Source: a virus
DNA: 64,000 nt
Virus record (IMG/VR): IMGVR_UViG_3300042691_014085
Coordinates: 1 to 64,000 of that record
Reading direction: 5' to 3' (one strand)
Numbering within the stretch: the stretch's first letter is position 1; each line of letters opens with the position of its first letter. The translations under genes and the position numbers were made by a program. Below, piece by piece: positions 12,788-19,192 of this stretch. The notes beneath the pieces were generated by a model. The model did no database searches. It saw only the letters and a list, made by a program, of their open reading frames with translations, and was not told where the DNA came from.

Positions 12788-12897
12788 AACCATTATTTAT
12801 TATTTTATTAATTATATTTGCAGCAGTTAACTATATGGCATGGAAGCAAGGCTGCTATTATTGTTGGCCTGGAAATCCTTATCCGAATGGAGAATAA
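12784..12897 (+). CDS. Single-pass membrane microprotein (37 aa)
   Basis: Residues 4-20 are strongly hydrophobic (LFIILLIIFAAVNYMAW), followed by a short Cys-containing extracytoplasmic-like tail (GCYYCWPGNPYP). Start overlaps the upstream stop. Confidence 0.55.
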   Translation: MKPLFIILLIIFAAVNYMAWKQGCYYCWPGNPYPNGE

Positions 12898-12898
12898 A

Positions 12899-13024
12899 AT
12901 GAACGAAAAAGAGTTTGACGTAGAGTACCCCATTGGTGATGGGGATATGATGAAACAAATAATAACTAGTATACTTACTGATACCCGCACAACTTTTGTA
13001 GAATTTGAGGTGAATGATGAGTAA
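12899..13024 (+). CDS. Small acidic protein (41 aa)
   Basis: The ATG at 12899 lies two bases after the upstream stop with GGAGAATAAA as Shine-Dalgarno; the longer frame from 12818 is rejected. Acidic, unknown function. Confidence 0.55.
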   Translation: MNEKEFDVEYPIGDGDMMKQIITSILTDTRTTFVEFEVNDE

Positions 13025-13145
13025 ATTTAAAGCTATAGCAGCAGTGGTTGGAGCTCTTGGTATTGCTGGCGCAGTATACCAATACTTTAAGAACGATCTT
13101 GATCTTACTTTTGGATTAGAGGAAGATGAAGATGGAGATGTTTGA
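13017..13145 (+). CDS. Small membrane-anchored acidic protein (42 aa)
   Basis: Overlaps the upstream gene. A short hydrophobic Ala/Gly/Val segment (residues 6-20) is followed by an acidic tail. Possibly a membrane peptide. Overlaps the next gene. Confidence 0.5.
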   Translation: MSKFKAIAAVVGALGIAGAVYQYFKNDLDLTFGLEEDEDGDV

Positions 13146-13221
13146 ATTTGTTTTGTTTAGTATTTTTGCAGTAATACTTACATCATTTTTAGCTGGCATA
13201 CTTTATATACTATCAAAATAA
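13132..13221 (+). CDS. Membrane microprotein (29 aa)
   Basis: Almost the whole sequence is one hydrophobic helix (FVLFSIFAVILTSFLAGILY). TAATG overlap with the FkbM-type methyltransferase gene. Three adjacent membrane peptides hint at an envelope role. Confidence 0.5.
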   Translation: MEMFEFVLFSIFAVILTSFLAGILYILSK

Positions 13222-13814
13222 TGCACTCAGACAAAGATATTCTTGCAGCATTTATTGATATTCAAAAGGTAATGCTGCCAAAAATTACTATTGAAGTGGG
13301 TGCATATGATGCAGATTTTTCTAAGTCAATGGTTGGCATAGCGAAAGAAATTTATGCATTTGAGGCTAGCCCATTTGTGTATGAAAAATTTAAAGATATT
13401 CCTGGTGTAGACTACAGAAACTTAGCTATATCTGATGTATCTGGTGAGATAGATTTTGAAATACAGATTGATCAACATAAACTAACATCTAATAATTCAA
13501 TAATGAAAAGAAATGATAAGGGAAATAAAGAATACATATCTGTAAAATCATCCACTCTTAACGAGTTGTTTGAAGATAAAAAAAATATAGCTTTATGGAT
13601 TGACTGCGAAGGTGCAAATGGTCAGGTGCTCACGGGGGCATCAAGTATACTTCCAAATATAGGCAGCATATGTATTGAGGTTGAGACAGCAAGATTTTGG
13701 AAAGATCAATGGTTAGAGCAAGATGTCAAAGAATATCTTGCTGGTTTTGGATTTAGATTATCAATGTCTGAGCCACAATATACCAATCAATTCAATCAAA
13801 TATATATAAGATGA
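13221..13814 (+). CDS. FkbM-family methyltransferase
   Basis: The 197-aa product follows the FkbM-type SAM-methyltransferase layout: a degenerate motif I (ITIEVGAYDADFS), FEASPFVYEKF for the ribose contact, AISDVSGEIDFEI, the SSTLNELF segment, then WIDCEGANGQVLTGA, the family hallmark, and CIEVE near the end. It should methylate a hydroxyl, often on a sugar. With the sulfotransferase at 11471 it suggests glycan decoration. The start overlaps the membrane peptide stop. Confidence 0.75.
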   Translation: MHSDKDILAAFIDIQKVMLPKITIEVGAYDADFSKSMVGIAKEIYAFEASPFVYEKFKDIPGVDYRNLAISDVSGEIDFEIQIDQHKLTSNNSIMKRNDKGNKEYISVKSSTLNELFEDKKNIALWIDCEGANGQVLTGASSILPNIGSICIEVETARFWKDQWLEQDVKEYLAGFGFRLSMSEPQYTNQFNQIYIR

Positions 13815-13820
13815 TATAAT
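13791..13820 (+). promoter_or_regulatory. Leaderless promoter P13791
   Basis: TTCAAT (13791-13796), 18 bp, TATAAT (13815-13820), 7 bases before the ATG at 13827. Confidence 0.6.
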
Positions 13821-13826
13821 CTTACT

Positions 13827-14102
13827 ATGACATTACATGCTATCTATACACTGAGTGATTCTGAGGCTACCCGCCTGACTCCAAATACTACCCATAGTGG
13901 TATGGACATTACGATACAAAACATAAATTCTTCGGGGTATGTGTATGTTGGCAACGCTAGCGTCACAACAACAGATTATGGATTTAGGATATTGCCTAAT
14001 CATTCAATATCTTTTGAACTACCTGGTTTTGATGAACTATTTATCATGGGATCTGCTGATGGCTTACAGGCAGCAGTAATTAAAATAAATCTGGAGAAAT
14101 AA
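13827..14102 (+). CDS. Probable virion accessory protein (91 aa)
   Basis: Beta-rich, Ser/Thr/Asn-rich sequence (ITIQNINSSGYVYVGNASVTT) of the kind found in head-fibre or tail accessory proteins. Leaderless start. Stop overlaps the next gene (TAATG). Assignment by composition and neighbour; no family recognised with certainty. Confidence 0.5.
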   Translation: MTLHAIYTLSDSEATRLTPNTTHSGMDITIQNINSSGYVYVGNASVTTTDYGFRILPNHSISFELPGFDELFIMGSADGLQAAVIKINLEK

Positions 14103-14548
14103 TGGCACGGTTTACACATCCCGCATTTGGAGATGTTGGTGGATTAACTACTGAGATTAAATCATACTCCCCAGTTTGGTCTGGTACTGGTCTTACGTTT
14201 AATAACAACCCTGCAACTGGATCTTATATTAAGATTGGCAACTTTGTCATTGTTCAAATAGATGTAGTATTTACAAGTGTTACTAATTTTGGTACTGGAG
14301 CATATTCTTTAACAATACCGTTTGCATCTAAATATCATACAGATGTTTATGGTGGATCGGTGCATGATATTACTAATCAGGGTACTGATCACTACAGTCT
14401 TAAAGGTCACTTAGTTCCATCTAGCACAACCTTTACAGTATGGGATATGGCTAGTGCATCAAAAGATGAACCAATGGATCATAACACTCCATTTAATTTA
14501 GCACAGGCCGATAGATTTCATATGTCATTTTCATATATCTGCGAATAA
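14102..14548 (+). CDS. Fibre-tip / jelly-roll-like protein (148 aa)
   Basis: Beta-rich with the pattern seen at C termini of tail or head fibres: YSPVWSGTGLTFNNNPATGSY, YIKIGNFVIVQIDVVF, then YSLTIPFASKYHTDVYGGS and a final FHMSFSYICE strand. Coupled to the gene at 13827, so both may form a virion decoration that contacts the host. Function inferred. Confidence 0.6.
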   Translation: MARFTHPAFGDVGGLTTEIKSYSPVWSGTGLTFNNNPATGSYIKIGNFVIVQIDVVFTSVTNFGTGAYSLTIPFASKYHTDVYGGSVHDITNQGTDHYSLKGHLVPSSTTFTVWDMASASKDEPMDHNTPFNLAQADRFHMSFSYICE

Positions 14549-14549
14549 C

Positions 14550-14578
14550 TTGACTTTAAAAGTTTAGCAGGGTACAAT
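14550..14578 (+). promoter_or_regulatory. Leaderless promoter P14550
   Basis: TTGACT (14550-14555), 17 bp, TACAAT (14573-14578), 7 bases before the ATG at 14585. Confidence 0.7.
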
Positions 14579-14584
14579 TAATAC

Positions 14585-14698
14585 ATGGCATCTAATCGGG
14601 TGGTAATTTGTGATATCTGTAATAAAGAAATTGAGGTGCGCTCTTCCTTTGCGTACTTTACACTAAACCGACATTTGAAAGAGCATAAAAATGGGTAA
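14585..14698 (+). CDS. C2H2-type zinc-finger microprotein (37 aa)
   Basis: C9-x2-C12 and H30-x3-H34 give a classic C2H2 arrangement with a 17-residue centre, longer than the usual 12. Leaderless start set by P14550. A DNA- or RNA-binding role is plausible. Overlaps the next start. Confidence 0.6.
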   Translation: MASNRVVICDICNKEIEVRSSFAYFTLNRHLKEHKNG

Positions 14699-14909
14699 TT
14701 GGACAGAAGAATTAACAGATGAACAAAAAAAGCAGGTGTGGGATTTCATTGTATTTACAGTAAAAGAGATTAGAGAACAGATTGCTCTTGATATTGAGTA
14801 TACATATGAAGTCTGGGCTACACATGGTAAAGCAAAGAGTAGGCAGACTAAGAAAGCATTTCAGGTGTCTGCTGATATTGCTAGAGGGCTAAACGAAGTT
14901 ATAAAATAA
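14691..14909 (+). CDS. Helical hypothetical protein (72 aa)
   Basis: The start lies inside the end of the zinc-finger gene. Helical and charged throughout (starts MGNWTEELTDEQKKQVW). Ends 8 bases before the tRNA cluster. Function unknown. Confidence 0.6.
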   Translation: MGNWTEELTDEQKKQVWDFIVFTVKEIREQIALDIEYTYEVWATHGKAKSRQTKKAFQVSADIARGLNEVIK

Positions 14910-14916
14910 ATAAACT

Positions 14917-14990
14917 GGAACAGTAGCTTAGTTGGTTAAAGCCCCGAACTCATAATTCGGTCATCGTAGGTTCAAGTCCTACCTGTTCCA
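14917..14990 (+). tRNA. tRNA-Met (CAT)
   Basis: Acceptor GGAACAG pairs with CTGTTCC (discriminator A). Anticodon stem CCGAA/TTCGG encloses loop CTCATAA. Full cloverleaf by eye. It could be elongator Met or, if modified, Ile reading AUA; a separate Ile-TAT follows. CCA is not encoded. Confidence 0.85.
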
Positions 14991-14995
14991 CGTTT

Positions 14996-15069
14996 GGAAT
15001 GCGGCTGGCTGGTGGTCAGAAGGTGTCTTATAAGCATCTTGGAGTTTGGTTCAATTCCAAAGCATTCTA
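14996..15069 (+). tRNA. tRNA-Ile (TAT)
   Basis: Acceptor GGAATGC pairs with GCATTCT (first pair G-U). Anticodon stem GGTGT/GCATC with loop CTTATAA, anticodon TAT. T stem TTTGG/CCAAA with loop TTCAATT. It reads AUA, common in this AT-rich phage. Positions 8-9 are GG rather than the usual TA. Confidence 0.75.
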
Positions 15070-15071
15070 CT

Positions 15072-15144
15072 GTCCCTATAGCTCAGTTGGTAGAGCAGCA
15101 GACTTTTAATCTGCGGGTCCTTGGTTCAAACCCAAGTGGGGACA
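15072..15144 (+). tRNA. tRNA-Lys (TTT)
   Basis: Acceptor GTCCCTA/TGGGGAC, anticodon stem GCAGA/TCTGC with loop CTTTTAA. D and T arms are canonical. Confidence 0.9.
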
Positions 15145-15148
15145 CTGA

Positions 15149-15221
15149 GCCCCTATAGCCCAGCGGTAGAGGCAGACGACTTAAAATCGTCCAAGCGTTG
15201 GTTCAAATCCAACTAGGGGTA
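15149..15221 (+). tRNA. tRNA with TAA anticodon (Leu), short variable arm
   Basis: Acceptor GCCCCTA/TAGGGGT, anticodon stem GACGA/TCGTC with loop CTTAAAA, so anticodon TAA (UUA, Leu). T stem GTTGG/CCAAC. The variable region is only five bases (CAAGC), whereas bacterial Leu tRNAs have a long variable arm. The D stem has a C-A mismatch. Gene call is firm; charging identity is uncertain. Confidence 0.8.
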
Positions 15222-15229
15222 CTGTATGG

Positions 15230-15235
15230 TATAAT
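15230..15235 (+). promoter_or_regulatory. -10 box for leaderless 15242 frame
   Basis: TATAAT ends 7 bases before the ATG at 15242, just after the tRNA cluster. Confidence 0.5.
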
Positions 15236-15241
15236 TTAAAA

Positions 15242-15331
15242 ATGAAATTAAAAATTCAATATTATTTATATAAAATATTAAAAATTTTTAAAAGAAAGAA
15301 AAAAATAAAGCATGCACCATTTGTCTACTAA
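15242..15331 (+). CDS. Basic leader peptide (29 aa), overlaps SGNH gene
   Basis: Leaderless ATG. The product is very basic and Tyr/Ile-rich (starts MKLKIQYYLYKILKIF). It overlaps the SGNH start at 15312 by 20 bases, so it may couple translation of that gene, which has no good Shine-Dalgarno of its own. Confidence 0.45.
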   Translation: MKLKIQYYLYKILKIFKRKKKIKHAPFVY

Positions 15332-16268
15332 TATATTTGATCATCTTGGTTTTGCATTTGGACTATACAATAAAAATTTTATACATAACTATATTAAATT
15401 TGATAAAGAAGACATATTGTTAAAAATTGATTATCATCAAAATAATTATAGATACAGAGATTTAAAAGATATAGTTGAAGGATCTCCATGTGATATTTTA
15501 GCAATAGGATGTTCTCAAACATTTGGTGTTGGAGTACCTGAAGAATATATTTGGTCATCAATTATTGAAAAAACAACTGGAATGAAGGTGGCAAACCTAG
15601 GTATTTGTGGTGGTTCTGCAGAACAGATAGCCGCATCAGCAATAAGTTATTTAAATATTGTCGGTAAGCCAAAATATATTTTTGCTTTTATGCCAGACTG
15701 TTTGAGATATTTCCATACGATAGATAGAATTTTTTATAAAAACAAAAAAGATCATTTTTTATCTAAAAAAGATGTAACTTATATTACAAGTTCACAATTA
15801 AAAACTATGGATTTTGAAACTGGAGAGCTATACCTAAAAGATTCAGTAGTAAAATTTCCTGCCGTCGTAGAAGATATAATTCCTCCACATGAAGCTATTA
15901 AACAATATGTAAATGCACTATATATTCTAACAACCATGTGTAAACTTTTAGATATAAAATTTGTCTGGAGCACTTGGAATAATCTTACGGATAAAATATT
16001 TGAAGAAGTTTTTTTTGCAAGTGATGAATTTTGTATAAACCGTGACAATTTTTTTACTTTTAAAAAATTTAAAAATTGTGGATCTTCATGTAGTCTTGAT
16101 GATTTAAACAAAGAAGATCATAAATGCAATTACATATGTTTAGATCAATTTAATATTAAAATAAAAGATGATTATAAGATTTTGTGGCATTTTGCTTCTG
16201 ATAAACAACATATGGGAATACACAATCATGCACATGTAGCACAAGGATTTTTAGAATCAATAAAATAA
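15312..16268 (+). CDS. SGNH/GDSL-like protein 1
   Basis: 318 aa. Block I is ILAIGCSQTFGVGVP, with Ser in the nucleophile position of GDS(L); VANLGICGGSAEQI follows as a Gly block II-like segment and FAFMPDCLRYF sits where the N block would be. DKQHMGIHNHAHVAQGF supplies the Asp/His end. SGNH proteins are esterases or O-acetyl-transferring enzymes on glycans. Two paralogues lie at 19806 and 22205. Internal base composition is extremely AT-rich compared with the early genes, a sign of separate origin. Substrate unknown. Confidence 0.65.
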   Translation: MHHLSTNIFDHLGFAFGLYNKNFIHNYIKFDKEDILLKIDYHQNNYRYRDLKDIVEGSPCDILAIGCSQTFGVGVPEEYIWSSIIEKTTGMKVANLGICGGSAEQIAASAISYLNIVGKPKYIFAFMPDCLRYFHTIDRIFYKNKKDHFLSKKDVTYITSSQLKTMDFETGELYLKDSVVKFPAVVEDIIPPHEAIKQYVNALYILTTMCKLLDIKFVWSTWNNLTDKIFEEVFFASDEFCINRDNFFTFKKFKNCGSSCSLDDLNKEDHKCNYICLDQFNIKIKDDYKILWHFASDKQHMGIHNHAHVAQGFLESIK

Positions 16269-16271
16269 AAT

Positions 16272-16850
16272 TTATCGTCCAATTTTTGCTGATTGTTGAT
16301 TGTTCCAAATAAAACTAGTCAATACAAATCTATCTGGACCATCATTGACCATGTTTATTCCATGCATATAGTCTTCAGTTGAAGGGAACTTTATCAAAGA
16401 TTTAACTGGTGGATTAAACTCAATGTTAAATTTTTTAAAATAAAGTTCTCCCCCAGAATAATCGTCATTGAGATATAGCACCAACGCATGTGACAAAGAT
16501 TTACTTTGTACAGAATCATAGTGCTCGTTTAAAAATGATCCAGGGTAATGTCTTTGAGCCCTAGATAGTAATCCTGGATACTCTCCCTTTTTCGTTACAA
16601 AATCGTTAATTCTTTTATTTATTGATTTTATAACTGGATGATCTTTTGGAAATTGATATATTCTATCTTTCCATTCATTGTTAGGTTCTTTTCCATCCCT
16701 GTCTAGATTGTATTGAAATTGATTATGATATGTTGCTTCCCAATCTTGCTGAGTCAATGATCTGCAAGTATTAATAAGATATTCATGCTCTTCATCAGTC
16801 AAAAAGTTTTCCCACAGCTCAATGCCAGGGGCTATTTCTTTACTTTTCAT
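16272..16850 (-). CDS. 2OG-Fe(II) oxygenase, prolyl-4-hydroxylase-like
   Basis: 192 aa from the ATG at 16850; a TTG at 16859 is possible. NEHYDSVQSKS holds the H-x-D pair; YLNDDYSGGELYFKKFNIEF is the hallmark of the phage P4H-like family; the distal His and the Arg that binds 2-oxoglutarate fall in MHGINMVNDGPDRFVLTSFIW. The enzyme would hydroxylate a protein or small molecule. A relative with the same layout starts at 56017. Its start overlaps the end of the Rossmann protein by 11 bases. Confidence 0.75.
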   Translation of the reverse strand: MKSKEIAPGIELWENFLTDEEHEYLINTCRSLTQQDWEATYHNQFQYNLDRDGKEPNNEWKDRIYQFPKDHPVIKSINKRINDFVTKKGEYPGLLSRAQRHYPGSFLNEHYDSVQSKSLSHALVLYLNDDYSGGELYFKKFNIEFNPPVKSLIKFPSTEDYMHGINMVNDGPDRFVLTSFIWNNQQSAKIGR

Positions 16851-17325
16851 TCGTCTCAATCCTTGTTATTTCATCATTTATAAATTTAGCGGTCTCTTCT
16901 GGACCTGCCCCACGATATTGAAATATGCTTTCTTTATCAGAATTATCAATGAAGTTATAGATTGATAGATATTCTGGATATGGAATAAACGTATTAGAAG
17001 AAGCTACTAAAGAATTTATATAAAACTTACCACTTGTATCTTTTGCAAAATTACATAATTCTGCCCCATAAATATTCATTAATTTTTTATTACAAGTTAT
17101 TACGCTTTTGCCATAATATAAAGATCCTTTTATTATATTTTTTGATATTTGTACCGCTTCGTTATTATGTGCAAGCATATCAATAACGATATCAATAATT
17201 GGTGATAATGGTATTTCATCAAAATTGGAATTTCTATCATAAGATATTAGTACATGTTTTTCTTCATCAATAATATTTATTAATGCTTGTGCAACATGCC
17301 CATTTCCAAGCAAAGCAATGTTCAT
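16840..17325 (-). CDS. Miniature homoserine-dehydrogenase-like protein
   Basis: 161 aa. MNIALLGNGHVAQALINII is a Rossmann G-x-G-x2-A nucleotide-binding start. GKSVITCNKKLMNIYGAEL closely follows the homoserine dehydrogenase VVTANKALLA segment, and YRGAGPEETAKFINDEI matches the (G)AG-x2-TA NADP/substrate loop of that family. Normal family members have ~310-430 aa, so the catalytic domain is largely deleted. It may be a catalytically changed reductase or a regulator. Leaderless: TATAAT ends 7 bases before its ATG. Confidence 0.6.
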   Translation of the reverse strand: MNIALLGNGHVAQALINIIDEEKHVLISYDRNSNFDEIPLSPIIDIVIDMLAHNNEAVQISKNIIKGSLYYGKSVITCNKKLMNIYGAELCNFAKDTSGKFYINSLVASSNTFIPYPEYLSIYNFIDNSDKESIFQYRGAGPEETAKFINDEITRIETNEK

Positions 17326-17331
17326 AATTTC

Positions 17332-17337
17332 ATTATA
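17332..17337 (-). promoter_or_regulatory. -10 box for leaderless 17325 gene
   Basis: TATAAT on the minus strand, 7 bases from the ATG. Confidence 0.55.
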
Positions 17338-17374
17338 TCATAGGCATAAATAAATTGTAGTAGAATTAAATACA

Positions 17375-17563
17375 ATGGACAATAAAGAGATAAAAGAAAT
17401 AATCTTTGATGCGCTGCAACATTCATATGCAGATGCTGTAATAGTTCATAAAATAGACAGTGAAAACTCTGCGATTGAAATGGACTACCACATGATCGCA
17501 TATGCAATTATAGATAAACTAAATGAAAACAAATATCAAATAGTAAAATTATCTGAAGCATGA
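17375..17563 (+). CDS. Small hypothetical protein (62 aa)
   Basis: A plus-strand gene squeezed between two minus genes. Helical, starting MDNKEIKEIIFDALQHSY. Its 3' end overlaps the convergent hydrolase gene by 28 bases. It has no clear Shine-Dalgarno. I favour it over the opposite frame (17322-17507), whose composition is poor. Function unknown. Confidence 0.5.
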   Translation: MDNKEIKEIIFDALQHSYADAVIVHKIDSENSAIEMDYHMIAYAIIDKLNENKYQIVKLSEA

Positions 17564-18291
17564 AAAAAGTTTGCAGAGTAGTTTGAATATTTACTTTTTA
17601 AAGTATTAAGATCATCATATAAAAAGTTTTCAATAATTTTATACACAGGTCCGTCATTTTTATTTAAATAATCTAAAACTAAATGTGGAGAATCATTAAA
17701 TATTGTAAAGGATGCGTTTATATTTTCATTATGGCAATAACTTATTGTGTCATATGAATGTGCTTTTTCTTGATCATCAGACCCAAATACAATAAAGTAT
17801 TCTTTGTCTTTTGAATATTGTGAAGTGTGAACATTAAAAGTTTTTAATCTTTCAAGAACAATTCTTAAGTATCCATCATACATATCCATATCCATCTTTT
17901 TTACAAAAAATTGTGGACAAAAAGCAAGGCACCTTTCAAACTCCACATAGTTAGAAAATTGAACTGCATTAAATGCCCCCATAGACATACCCAAAAGGTA
18001 TATTTTTTTATCTTTAATCAAGTGATTTACTTTTTCTAAAATAAAATCTGCAGTAAAATTATTAAACCAGCTAACCATAAGATCAACAACATGTATGATA
18101 TTTTTATCATTGCGGGTATAAAGGTAAAAGTTTTCTTTGGGTTCGGCTGGTGGCTTTAATCCATAAGCAAAAACTATAACTACTGAATCGCTGTTATTAT
18201 CTATGTGAGATATTTTTATAACATCATCTTTATATATTATTTCTGTTTTATTTTTTAATTCTTTTATATCTAAATTATTATATTCCATCAT
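17536..18291 (-). CDS. Alpha/beta hydrolase
   Basis: 251 aa. The nucleophile elbow is LLGMSMGAF (Ser about residue 103) after a beta strand. FGSDDQEKA may supply the acid and SPHLVLDYL the His, in the right order for an alpha/beta hydrolase. Length is typical of a minimal esterase. Leaderless start: TATAAT ends 7 bases before the ATG. Substrate unknown; it may work with the SGNH and carbamoyl enzymes on an esterified glycan. Confidence 0.7.
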   Translation of the reverse strand: MMEYNNLDIKELKNKTEIIYKDDVIKISHIDNNSDSVVIVFAYGLKPPAEPKENFYLYTRNDKNIIHVVDLMVSWFNNFTADFILEKVNHLIKDKKIYLLGMSMGAFNAVQFSNYVEFERCLAFCPQFFVKKMDMDMYDGYLRIVLERLKTFNVHTSQYSKDKEYFIVFGSDDQEKAHSYDTISYCHNENINASFTIFNDSPHLVLDYLNKNDGPVYKIIENFLYDDLNTLKSKYSNYSANFFHASDNFTI

Positions 18292-18297
18292 AATTTA

Positions 18298-18303
18298 ATT
18301 ATA
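18298..18303 (-). promoter_or_regulatory. -10 box for leaderless 18291 gene
   Basis: TATAAT on the minus strand, 7 bases from the ATG. Confidence 0.55.
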
Positions 18304-18356
18304 GCAGGCATTGGTGGCTTGATAGTTACTCAATGTACTGCTATAATTGAATAAAT

Positions 18357-18429
18357 TGGTCTGTAGCTCAGTTGGTAGAGCGTCGCACTGTTAATGCGAA
18401 TGTCGCAGGATCGTGCCCTGCCAGACCAG
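18357..18429 (+). tRNA. tRNA-Asn (GTT)
   Basis: Acceptor TGGTCTG/CAGACCA, anticodon stem TCGCA/TGCGA with loop CTGTTAA, T stem GCAGG/CCTGC. The T loop (ATCGTGC) lacks the usual TTC start, which is odd. Confidence 0.85.
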
Positions 18430-18433
18430 CTGA

Positions 18434-18507
18434 GGTCCATTAGCTCAGTTGGTTAGAGCGCTTCCCTGTCACGGAAGAGGTCGTCAGTTCAAGTCTGATA
18501 TGGATCG
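18434..18507 (+). tRNA. tRNA-Asp (GTC)
   Basis: Acceptor GGTCCAT/ATGGATC, anticodon stem CTTCC/GGAAG with loop CTGTCAC, T loop TTCAAGT. Confidence 0.9.
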
Positions 18508-18511
18508 CCCA

Positions 18512-18584
18512 GTCCCCATCGTCTAGAGGCCTAGGACATCGCCCTTTCACGGCGGTAACACGGGTTCAAATCCCGTTGGGGATA
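18512..18584 (+). tRNA. tRNA-Glu (TTC)
   Basis: Acceptor GTCCCCA/TGGGGAT, anticodon stem TCGCC/GGCGG with loop CTTTCAC, T loop TTCAAAT. Thirty bases before the AhpC gene. Confidence 0.9.
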
Positions 18585-18613
18585 CGGGGAAACCCACTTA
18601 TATAAGGAGAAAG

Positions 18614-19192
18614 ATGAAAACAGTAGGATACAAGTTAGAACCATTTCGTATCGTTGGTGTGAAGCCAGGGAGACTTGATGCATCTGATGATGTTTTTGAA
18701 GTGCTAAGCGAACAATGGTTTCCAGGAAAGTGGAAAGTAGTTGTATATTATCCAAAGGATTTTACCTTTGTTTGCCCGACAGAAATTGTCGCATATGATA
18801 AGCTAGTTAACGATTTTAATGATCGTGATGCAGTATTATTAACAGGATCAACAGATAATGAATTTTGTAAGATTGCATGGAGAAATGCACATGAAGATCT
18901 AAAGAAAACAAATTCGTGGTCTTTTGCAGATCAACTTCGTAATAATTCAAAATATTGGACTGAGGCGGAAAATATTCCAACAGGTTTGGCAGAGCAGCTT
19001 GGTGTTCTAAATGATGATGGTGTTGCTCTTCGTGCAACTTTCATTATTGATCCAGACAACGTTATTCAGCATGTTACGGTCAATAATCTTAATGTTGGAA
19101 GAAGCCCAGAGGAGACGTTGCGAATTCTAGATGCTTTGCAAACAGGAGAACTTTGTGCCTGCAATAGACAGCTTGGCGGAGAAACACTCTGA
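18614..19192 (+). CDS. ahpC: Alkyl hydroperoxide reductase C (2-Cys peroxiredoxin)
   Basis: 192 aa, starting after AAGGAGAAAG. The peroxidatic Cys is C54 in YYPKDFTFVCPTE; resolving cysteines are C181 and C183 near the C terminus (ELCACNRQ). This C-A-C tail is characteristic of the actinobacterial (Mycobacterium-type) AhpC rather than AhpF-linked enzymes. It reduces H2O2, organic peroxides and peroxynitrite in the cytoplasm. It partners with the AhpD encoded next, whose start overlaps this stop. A peroxiredoxin pair in a phage is unusual; a recent gain from an actinobacterial host is likely. Confidence 0.93.
   Translation: MKTVGYKLEPFRIVGVKPGRLDASDDVFEVLSEQWFPGKWKVVVYYPKDFTFVCPTEIVAYDKLVNDFNDRDAVLLTGSTDNEFCKIAWRNAHEDLKKTNSWSFADQLRNNSKYWTEAENIPTGLAEQLGVLNDDGVALRATFIIDPDNVIQHVTVNNLNVGRSPEETLRILDALQTGELCACNRQLGGETL

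Noticed and set aside
17322-17507. Minus frame opposite the 17375 gene
   Set aside because: It overlaps the promoter of the 17325 gene and the translation is low-complexity in His, Leu and Tyr.
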